Assembly (NCBI GenBank): GCA_023381945.1
Contig: JAMCQY010000085.1
Coordinates: 1 to 5,880, forward strand
Reading direction: 5' to 3'
DNA: 5,880 bases
Source of the DNA: Deltaproteobacteria bacterium
Lineage (GTDB): Bacteria > Desulfobacterota > Desulfobaccia > Desulfobaccales > 0-14-0-80-60-11
Of this stretch, positions 1-5,524 are shown in pieces (position 1 is the stretch's first letter; every line of letters begins with the position of its first letter). Under the pieces are notes generated by a model. The model was given only the letters and a program-made list of their open reading frames with translations. It was not told the DNA's origin and made no database searches. A program made the position numbers and the translations under genes.

Positions 1-280
1 GGCTTACCCGCTCGTCTGCATCGACAATCAAGATCCATTGGTTGGCAAAATCGACCTTATCCAGGGCCCAGTTCTTATGGGCGGAAAAATTGGTGAATTC
101 CCGCTGCACCACCCGGGCCCCCATTTGCCGGGCAATATTTATGGTCTGGTCATCGCTGTAGGAATCCAGCACCACCACCTCATTGGCCCAGGAGACGCTC
201 TCCAGGCAGGCGCCCAGGTTGCGTTCTTCGTTCTTGGTGCAAATCAGCACCGATACCGGGGGAGGGGAATCGAGCGTCAT
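1..280 (-). CDS. GT2 family glycosyltransferase, WaaE/KdtX-like (partial, N-terminal 93 residues)
   Basis: Likely transfers a sugar from a nucleotide-activated donor to a lipopolysaccharide-core or polysaccharide acceptor at the inner face of the cytoplasmic membrane. The reading frame opens at an ATG (280-278) and runs off the window edge, so only the donor-binding half of the GT-A domain is visible. It starts with the typical first strand VSVLICTKNEERNL (residues 9-22), followed by DSYSDDQT (39-46), the stretch FTNFSAHKNWALDKV (62-76) and the metal/nucleotide-binding DADE (87-90). The combination of FxxFSxxKNWAL and DADE is what I recall from the beta-1,4-glucosyltransferase-like group of GT2 (WaaE/KdtX). 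The family is well supported by sequence, but the glucosyl specificity is not. The start codon overlaps the stop of the upstream GT4 gene as ATGA, implying translational coupling. A weak purine run (AAAGG) lies just upstream. The C-terminal half lies outside the window, so intactness is unknown. Confidence 0.9.
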   Translation of the reverse strand, partial: MTLDSPPPVSVLICTKNEERNLGACLESVSWANEVVVLDSYSDDQTINIARQMGARVVQREFTNFSAHKNWALDKVDFANQWILIVDADERVS

Positions 281-1470
281 ATTGCCTTTGCCTGTTTATC
301 CCGCGATTTGTCAATAATCGAGGCGTAGGCTTTTGCCAACTCGGGGGCGATGCGCGGCCATTGGAACCGCTCCTGCACCAGAGACCTGCCTCGCCTGCCC
401 ATGGCAGCCGCCTCGTCAGCGTTGTCCAATAGATCCAGGAGTTGGTCAGCCAGGGCCGTCGCTTCACACGGGATCACCCTGCCGGCCGCGCCCTGCTGCA
501 CCTCCCGCCAAATATTGACTTTATCAGAAATAATCACCGGCAGGCCGGCGGCCATGGCTTCGATGACCGATAGACCAAAATTCTCGGAATAGGATGGCAG
601 GACAAACATGTCGGCATCCTGCAATACCGCCAATTTTTCCCGCCCCAACAACATGCCGGTGAAGGTGGTACGTTCCAGCGCCCCTTCCTCCCCCAGCCAA
701 TGGCGGACCCGGCCGCCCCACCCTTCGTTGTCGGGCCCGGCAATTACCAAATGCACGTCCTGCCGGCGGCGGGCCACGGCGCCAAATGCCTTAACCAGAA
801 TATCCATCCCCTTTTTGAAATTGACGCGTCCGAAAAATAATATGACAGGCTTATCGCCGATTTCTGGATGTCCCGACCTGAATTCGCCCTTCGGAGGCAG
901 GCTGGCAAATTCGGTGAAATCAATGCCCAGGGGCACCACCAAGCCCGCGGTTCCGAAGATAAACGGTGCGGCCAAATCGCGTTCTTCCGCCGTGGTGAAC
1001 AGGATGGCTGCCGCTTCCCGAATATTCCGCCGTTCAAATAACCGCTCCATGAGATTTTTGCGCCAGCGGTGCCGCCGGTAGATAAACGGGTCCAGGCTTC
1101 CATGGGGTTGAATGAGGTAGGGAACGCCGGATGCCCGGCAAAGGCGCCCTGCCACCAAGTCATGAAAGAGGTAAAGCGAATGAACATGGACCAGGTCCAC
1201 AGTTGGGATCTTCCGCCGCAGGGCTCGCCCCAGAGGCCGGGAAGTGCCCCAGAAGCGCGGCGGTTGAATGGGAAAATAACGCACTTCCACACCATCGCGC
1301 TGCACCGGGCGATCCGTGGCGACGTCCAGTTGCCCGGGCCCATCCTGATTGGTGGTGAAAATACTCACCTCGTGCCCCAGCCGGGCCACGGCCCGGGCCA
1401 TTTCCCAACAGGCCGTGGAAGGGCCGCCATAACGCGGGGCCAGGTTAGCAATTACATGTAAAATTTTCAC
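277..1470 (-). CDS. GT4 family glycosyltransferase (complete, 397 aa)
   Basis: Retaining glycosyltransferase of the GT-B fold, predicted to add one sugar during polysaccharide or LPS assembly in the cytoplasm or at the inner membrane face. The N-terminal acceptor domain begins with MKILHVIANLAPRYGGP, in which GGP (15-17) is the usual glycine loop, and includes HVHSLY (95-100) and QPHGS (121-125). The C-terminal donor domain starts near residue 207 with PVILFFGRVNFKKG, where R215 and K219/K220 are the expected phosphate-contacting residues. It continues through LVIAGPDNEG (241-250), TFTGML (269-274) and the E-x7-E motif (E296, E304) in SENFGLSVIEAMAAGLPVI. The length is normal for the family and the protein looks intact. 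The start is GTG (1470-1468): an in-frame TAG lies only two codons upstream, and a later start would remove the first beta strand. No clear ribosome binding site is seen. It follows the GT2 gene after 67 bases and overlaps the next gene by 4 bases. Sugar specificity cannot be assigned. Confidence 0.95.
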   Translation of the reverse strand: MKILHVIANLAPRYGGPSTACWEMARAVARLGHEVSIFTTNQDGPGQLDVATDRPVQRDGVEVRYFPIQPPRFWGTSRPLGRALRRKIPTVDLVHVHSLYLFHDLVAGRLCRASGVPYLIQPHGSLDPFIYRRHRWRKNLMERLFERRNIREAAAILFTTAEERDLAAPFIFGTAGLVVPLGIDFTEFASLPPKGEFRSGHPEIGDKPVILFFGRVNFKKGMDILVKAFGAVARRRQDVHLVIAGPDNEGWGGRVRHWLGEEGALERTTFTGMLLGREKLAVLQDADMFVLPSYSENFGLSVIEAMAAGLPVIISDKVNIWREVQQGAAGRVIPCEATALADQLLDLLDNADEAAAMGRRGRSLVQERFQWPRIAPELAKAYASIIDKSRDKQAKAI

Positions 1471-1537
1471 AAGATTCTATTCTGACTAGAACGTCTACTA
1501 TCTAATGCTGACGAATGTCCCTTTGACAAATTATTGG

Positions 1538-2311
1538 TTATTTTATGCCGGCCACTTTTTTGACATGATACCAGCACAGTCTGGACACATAATTTGCCCA
1601 AATTAGAGGATAACTCGCAGAGCGATTTATGGTCTGGGCAATCCGCCATTCTTTCAAAGTGAGGCTAACATTATTTAAACTCAATCCGCCTCTTCGCATG
1701 ATGCTGATGACCTTATCAACATAAACTGTGCGAAGATCGGCTCCAGCCCGCAAATAATGCTCATACTCCATGGCAATGCGCAATTTCTCGTTAAACAAAC
1801 CGGCCCGCTCAAAATATTTTCTGCTGGTGAACGCGGCCTGGTGAGGAATGGTGCAGATAAAGCGAAATTGCCGCCACTGCCAGTCCCGGCCGCATAATGC
1901 TTGGGCCTCAGGGCAAACTGTCTGTTGGCGGGGAGCCAGGGCCACCCGGCCAAAAATCACCTCGGCGTCACCATGGGCCGTTAGCTGGGGAATCATCGAC
2001 TCCACCACCTGGGGGCCGGAGAAATAATCATCCGCGTTCAGAAAAAGAATCCACTCCCCGCGAGCCTGGGCCAACCCCAGGTTAAAGGCATGGGCCAGGC
2101 CGCTATCCGGTTTGCTGTGCCAATACGCCAGGTGCGCTTCGTACTTTCGGATAACCTCCACCGTACCATCGTCAGACCCCCCGTCGATGATGATGTATTC
2201 CAAGTTGGGGTAAGTCTGCCATAGGACGCTCGTAATCGTCTGTTCAATATAATCCGAGGCATTGAGGCACACGGTGATGACCGAAATTAGCACAGATTTT
2301 CCGAGTTCCAT
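1538..2311 (-). CDS. GT2 family glycosyltransferase, WfgS/WcaA-like
   Basis: Inverting GT-A-fold transferase for a polysaccharide repeat unit. Numbering here counts from a possible upstream GTG at 2344. The domain begins VLISVITVCLNASDYIEQTI (18-37) and continues with IDGGSDDGT (53-61), KPDSGLAHAFNLGL (78-91) and the metal-binding NADD (103-106). It is followed by the acceptor-side segment IPHQAAFTSRKYFERAGLFN (166-185) and MEYEHYLR (192-199), where E193 or E195 sits where the family usually carries its catalytic acid/base. These motifs match the WfgS-like branch of GT2 as I recall it, and the length is usual for that group. The start is uncertain: GTG at 2344, ATG at 2311 or GTG at 2293. The first two have no visible Shine-Dalgarno, while the last has GGAAA close by and would give the family-like start MLISVITV. 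I give the ATG as a compromise. The gene looks intact, and the C-terminal end (YHVKKVAGIK) is basic. Donor and acceptor are unknown. Confidence 0.92.
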   Translation of the reverse strand: MELGKSVLISVITVCLNASDYIEQTITSVLWQTYPNLEYIIIDGGSDDGTVEVIRKYEAHLAYWHSKPDSGLAHAFNLGLAQARGEWILFLNADDYFSGPQVVESMIPQLTAHGDAEVIFGRVALAPRQQTVCPEAQALCGRDWQWRQFRFICTIPHQAAFTSRKYFERAGLFNEKLRIAMEYEHYLRAGADLRTVYVDKVISIMRRGGLSLNNVSLTLKEWRIAQTINRSASYPLIWANYVSRLCWYHVKKVAGIK

Positions 2312-2344
2312 AAGTGACGCAATGCTGCCGGTTAAATCGCCCAC

Positions 2345-3000
2345 ATCAAGACTATTATCGGTTGTTTAACGTAAATTTTCTGACAATAAGGCATTAAGCC
2401 AAAGTCATTAAGATTTTCCATAAGATAGCGACTTTAATTTATTTTTTATCCGCTGTAAGAGTGGGATAGTAAAATGATTATTTTGAGTGAATCTATCTGA
2501 TATAGTATCGCGTATAATAAAAGGAGGATGTTTTAAAGGAAATGCTATATTATTTGATTTAATGACATAATAATTATCATTACTTTTTGTATTAGTAGCA
2601 TCCAACCCAAAACCGATATTTTCAACTAAGTTCTTATTGGGTAATATACATAGTCCGCTATATGCCCAGCAAGTAAAAGTCCACCGATATCCCCAACTAT
2701 TAATTTTTTTATCCCAGGTATCTTGGAATATCTTTTCCCAATATTTAACCGCGCTCTTATCATTTAACAAATCCAAGAGCCAGTTACCCTCTTTTATAAC
2801 AGGCCAGGTTGTCATATCAAAATCAAAATGTTTCCAGGCTCTTCTATAACTTGCCCAGCCCCAGATATGATTATAAATTGAAAAATAATAACTGAAGTCA
2901 GTCCGCGGCCTTCCCTTCTGAAAGTTATTCCCGGAGATGGAAAATATGTGACAGTCGTTACGATAACGCCCTAACAAATCTTGGCAGAACCAGAAAAAGC
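2345..3000. other. AT-rich segment with composition unlike its neighbours
   Basis: Counting by hand in 60-base blocks, 2401-3000 has about 34% G+C (205 of 600), falling to roughly 22-28% in 2401-2580. Block 3001-3360, inside the same gene, has about 55%. The segment covers the C-terminal two thirds of the HlpA-like gene and the short gap after it. Codons in the AT-rich part favour AAT, AAA, ATA and TTA, which are rare in the flanking genes. This suggests DNA of different origin, but relaxed selection or local mutational bias could also produce it. Confidence 0.7.
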
Positions 3001-3352
3001 TTTGACAAGGCAAGCAATCATCCTCCAGGATGATTCCTTCCTCGACCTGCTCAAAAAACCAGGTTATGGCGGAAGAAACCGCTTTCTGGCAGCCCAGATT
3101 GTTATCAAGAAACCTGGTTTGCACCTCGCAGTCCCAGTCCACCGAGGTGGCAATTTTTCTGACCTGAGCGCAAAGCTCCTCTTCACCCGGCCGGCCCGGC
3201 CGCGGACCATCGGCGGCAACGAAGAGCCTGGATGGTTTGGCCCTGCGGATAGCGTCGAAAACTTTATCTGTAACCGCCGGACGGTTAAAAACCAAAAACA
3301 GGACCGGGGTGACCAGGGGCGCGGGGGGGATAAAGTTAGACCCAGCTTCCAC
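2408..3352 (-). CDS. HlpA-like / GT-A-type nucleotide-diphospho-sugar transferase family protein (314 aa)
   Basis: The protein resembles a group often annotated 'hemolytic protein HlpA-like' or GT2-like, common in polysaccharide loci. The name is historical and does not show hemolysis; a sugar-transfer role is inferred. Visible motifs are TPVLFLVFNRP (15-25), LFVAADGPRPG (43-53), FLDNNLGCQKAVSSAI (81-96), the DxD-like LEDDC (109-113), FSISGNNF (137-144), YYFSIYNHIWGWASYRRAW (155-173) and NLVENIGFGLDAT (241-253). The tail LLQRIKNKLKSL (298-309) is basic and could touch the membrane. Length is normal and the frame is unbroken. The start is GTG (3352-3350): the codon immediately upstream in frame is TAA, and GGGAAG lies six bases upstream, so the choice is firm. 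Base composition breaks sharply around residue 115, with a GC-rich 5' part and an AT-rich 3' part, although the family motifs continue across the break. It lies 84 bases after the methyltransferase gene, on the same strand. Confidence 0.88.
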   Translation of the reverse strand: MEAGSNFIPPAPLVTPVLFLVFNRPAVTDKVFDAIRRAKPSRLFVAADGPRPGRPGEEELCAQVRKIATSVDWDCEVQTRFLDNNLGCQKAVSSAITWFFEQVEEGIILEDDCLPCQSFFWFCQDLLGRYRNDCHIFSISGNNFQKGRPRTDFSYYFSIYNHIWGWASYRRAWKHFDFDMTTWPVIKEGNWLLDLLNDKSAVKYWEKIFQDTWDKKINSWGYRWTFTCWAYSGLCILPNKNLVENIGFGLDATNTKSNDNYYVIKSNNIAFPLKHPPFIIRDTISDRFTQNNHFTIPLLQRIKNKLKSLSYGKS

Positions 3353-3358
3353 TTATAA

Positions 3359-3364
3359 CTTCCC
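3359..3364 (-). promoter_or_regulatory. Ribosome binding site for the HlpA-like gene
   Basis: GGGAAG on the minus strand, followed by the six-base spacer TTATAA and then GTG at 3352. An in-frame TAA directly precedes the GTG, so this site fixes the start codon. Confidence 0.7.
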
Positions 3365-3436
3365 GTCTGAAATGGCCTTCTTCCTGAAGTATGGAGAGAT
3401 CATTAACCAGCCCAGCATGCCTTATAGCGTTCAGGA

Positions 3437-5452
3437 CTATGCCCTGAAGAGAAGCCGTTTTAGAAAAATTTTGGCCCTGGAAGGGAGAAGGTCACGAAGG
3501 CCTTGCCGCATCATTACGGGCTCGCCTGAACTTTCGACAATAGATGGACTTGGTGGGACATTTGACACCAGCCGGTCTCTCACTGCATCCAGTATCGGGA
3601 CTTTTGCTTGCAGCAACCGCTCGAGGACCTGGTTCTTGGGCCAGATTTCCGAGTTTATCACTGCCAGGTCTGGACTAATAGCAAGTGTCCGAAGGGCTCC
3701 TGCCATTGTCAAAGGATAAGTTCCGCTAATTTTGACAGCGTCCTCCATTTCGAAGATCCAGCGCTGTGGTTCCGGAACAATGCCCCTAATCTCTTGGACT
3801 CCATGCCTGCGGAGATGCCTGAGGAAATCGAAAATATTGGTTTGCCCCGGCAGAAAGAGCACGGTCAGGCTGCGACAACCGGGAAAGAGGCAGGAAAGCA
3901 GGGCCTGCAGCCCGGCTGTGGTTCCAAGGTCCGCCATGGAAACCCCTGCCTCGGTCCCGGCAGCTTCAAAGCGCCGGTGTCGAACCCGGAACAATCTTTC
4001 CGGGAACCCCGCGCCTCCACCCACATCGATGCGGAGACAGAAAGTTTCTCCCGCGGGTATTTGGGCGACCGGGAGGTGGACCCGATACCAGATTCCCCGG
4101 AGGAGGCGCGCCGTTAGAGTTACTTCGCCATTCAACAGGAATCGGGCTTCCGATGGTGCCCCCAGCACGGTTTCGAGGACCTCCACTTCCATGGCTAACT
4201 GGGTATCCGCGAGGCCGCGCTGCAAATACCAACATCCGCGGCCGAAGCCTTCCTGCCACTCCGGGTTGGGGTCCCCGGCCTGCCGCCAGCCGCTTAAGAG
4301 GAGAAACTTATCCTGGAAAGGGTGCGGCACCTTCAAATTGACATAACGCTCTGGAATAGAACGCGACAGGAAGGCGATGGCCTTGGGGACATCTTCGCAT
4401 AATTGCACATAATGGCCCGGTTGCAGAAAGAATTGTTTCTGCATCCGAGCTGCTATTTTGACGGGGTGCCGCAACCGCACCCGCAGGGCCAAAGAAGCAG
4501 AGGTGAGCTGGGGTAAGTCGTTGAGGCCCCACAGGGCATGGTAGGACAGGGGAACTCCTAACCCATCGCTCTGGGAATCCATGTTGGAAGTCCCAACCTC
4601 TATCTCCAGGGCGTCCTTATACTTGAGAAGGGTGGAGAGAAATTCCTTCAGGCGGGGGATGCGTTCATTGACTCCCAGCAGCACGTCGGGGTGACTGTTG
4701 AAAACATTAAGTTCTAATTCCTCCCCTGTCTGGTCGCCGCGAAAGGAGTCACACGAAGTTATCAGGTAGCCGCCGGGCCGCAAGACCCGCAATCCTTCCT
4801 CTATGGCCGCGGGGATATCCCGCATATGATGTAACGCCGCGTTGGAGAACACAAAATCGAAACTTTCGGAACGAAATGGCAGGAAGTGGGAGAAGCCTCC
4901 AACCCATAAGGCCTCGGGGAGATTCTGCCAACCTGAAGCGGCAAGGAATGGGTTCGATTCCAGGGCGGTGACCCTGGCGCCGCGGTGCAAAAGACGCCAG
5001 GTGTCGAACCCGTGCCCGGCCCCGATATCCAAAACTCTCTTGCCAGCCAGATCAAGCCCCTTGAGCAGGGCGCGTAACAGTAGCCACTCCGTGTAACGGT
5101 AAGAGAAATACTGATACCCTTCTTTCAGTTTTTGCCGGGCTTCTTCTTCGTCTCCCGTAGCGTGATAGCCGGCACAGGCATCTTCCCAAAGGACGCCGTC
5201 AACACAGACAGCCCCGGGATTCTGTTCGGCAACCGCCGCGATTTCCAGTAAATTAAGCAGATCCTCTTGCTCATATCCCCCCAGAAAAGGAATCCCCAGC
5301 ACCAAATCGTATATCCGGCCACACCTCTTGCACTTGAGGGCAGGACTTTCGTCTTGTAGCTCCTTGATAAGATCCTCAGACCCGCACCGGACACAACGAT
5401 ACAAAAGGAGTGCTTCCGGGGAAAAGGTTTTAGGATCGAAGGCCGGAGTCAT
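3437..5452 (-). CDS. Multidomain Trm112-like zinc ribbon / SAM-dependent methyltransferase with C-terminal beta-sandwich and alpha/beta domains
   Basis: Predicted to methylate a polysaccharide or lipid-linked sugar. Numbering is from the ATG at 5461. A zinc ribbon at about 21-60 has C23-x2-C26 and C44-x2-C47, then YDLVLGIPFL, as in Trm112-like domains. A class I methyltransferase follows at about 115-240: motif I VLDIGAGHG (143-151), acidic E168 after strand 2, FDFVFSNAALHHM (201-213) and LRVLRPGGYLI (224-234). Residues 241-380 are unassigned. Residues 383-500 alternate in beta strands (LLLSGW, RFLLNGEVTL, LLRGIWYRVHLP, FCLRIDV) like carbohydrate-binding-type sandwiches seen in glycan-modifying proteins. 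Residues 517-630 alternate strand and helix (SLTVLFLPGQTN, ISPDLAVINSEIW, KVPILDA), suggesting a Rossmann-like fold without a GxGxxG loop. The tail SRAKIFLKRLLFRA is basic and amphipathic. I prefer M4 (5452) because AGAGG lies nine bases upstream of it but directly touches the first ATG. The frame is unbroken. The methyltransferase and zinc ribbon are confident; the later domains and the substrate are inference. Confidence 0.92.
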   Translation of the reverse strand: MTPAFDPKTFSPEALLLYRCVRCGSEDLIKELQDESPALKCKRCGRIYDLVLGIPFLGGYEQEDLLNLLEIAAVAEQNPGAVCVDGVLWEDACAGYHATGDEEEARQKLKEGYQYFSYRYTEWLLLRALLKGLDLAGKRVLDIGAGHGFDTWRLLHRGARVTALESNPFLAASGWQNLPEALWVGGFSHFLPFRSESFDFVFSNAALHHMRDIPAAIEEGLRVLRPGGYLITSCDSFRGDQTGEELELNVFNSHPDVLLGVNERIPRLKEFLSTLLKYKDALEIEVGTSNMDSQSDGLGVPLSYHALWGLNDLPQLTSASLALRVRLRHPVKIAARMQKQFFLQPGHYVQLCEDVPKAIAFLSRSIPERYVNLKVPHPFQDKFLLLSGWRQAGDPNPEWQEGFGRGCWYLQRGLADTQLAMEVEVLETVLGAPSEARFLLNGEVTLTARLLRGIWYRVHLPVAQIPAGETFCLRIDVGGGAGFPERLFRVRHRRFEAAGTEAGVSMADLGTTAGLQALLSCLFPGCRSLTVLFLPGQTNIFDFLRHLRRHGVQEIRGIVPEPQRWIFEMEDAVKISGTYPLTMAGALRTLAISPDLAVINSEIWPKNQVLERLLQAKVPILDAVRDRLVSNVPPSPSIVESSGEPVMMRQGLRDLLPSRAKIFLKRLLFRA

Positions 5453-5461
5453 GACGATCAT

Positions 5462-5466
5462 CCTCT
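5462..5466 (-). promoter_or_regulatory. Ribosome binding site for the methyltransferase gene
   Basis: AGAGG on the minus strand abuts the first ATG (5461) with no spacer but lies nine bases before the fourth codon, an ATG at 5452. The run GAGGATGATC resembles the extended anti-Shine-Dalgarno complement with one extra base. This favours initiation at 5452. Confidence 0.55.
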
Positions 5467-5484
5467 AATGCAGGTGTCAGTAAT

Positions 5485-5503
5485 ATCAAGGTATTCCCTT
5501 GAT
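5485..5503. repeat. Perfect 7-bp inverted repeat with 5-base loop in the leader of the methyltransferase gene
   Basis: ATCAAGG at 5485-5491 and CCTTGAT at 5497-5503 are exact reverse complements around TATTC. On the transcribed strand the hairpin sits between the stop of the upstream GT4 gene (5527-5525) and the ribosome binding site at 5466-5462. No T-run follows, so it is not a canonical intrinsic terminator. It could be a weak attenuator, an RNA-stability hairpin, an operator for a dimeric regulator, or chance. Confidence 0.5.
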
Positions 5504-5524
5504 CTCCGAAATAAGGGCAATAAC

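Noticed and set aside
608..1081. Plus-strand open frame (157 codons) opposite the GT4 gene
   Set aside because: Low-complexity Arg/Ser/Pro-rich translation without motifs; antisense shadow.
744..1343. Long open frame (199 codons) on the minus strand within the GT4 gene
   Set aside because: It is a different frame of the same strand as a clearly conserved GT4 enzyme, is rich in Trp, Pro and Arg, and shows no domain. It is a shadow of GC-rich coding sequence.
1471..1537. Possible promoter (TTGTCA on the minus strand) before the GT4 gene
   Set aside because: No hexamer at 16-18 bases matches the -10 consensus at more than about three positions, so a promoter is not supported.
2345..2407. Possible promoter with TTGTCA and GATAAT before the GT2 gene
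   Set aside because: The two elements are 21 bases apart, too far for a standard sigma-70 promoter, and AT-rich DNA produces such hexamers often.
2392..2412. Direct repeat CATTAAG (2392-2398 and 2406-2412) at the end of the HlpA-like gene
   Set aside because: Only seven bases in AT-rich sequence, with no third copy; most likely chance. It does not look like a target-site duplication because no element lies between the copies.
2345..3000. Insertion sequence or transposon remnant as the cause of the AT-rich stretch
   Set aside because: No transposase-like translation, terminal inverted repeats or flanking target duplications are seen, and the segment is mostly intact coding sequence.
3732..4346. 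Long plus-strand open frame (204 codons) opposite the methyltransferase gene
   Set aside because: Composition dominated by Arg, Pro and Ser, no recognisable motif, and fully opposite a well-supported gene.
5485..5503. Intrinsic terminator after the partial GT4 gene
   Set aside because: The hairpin is real, but on the transcribed strand it is followed by ATTACTGACACC rather than a T-run.
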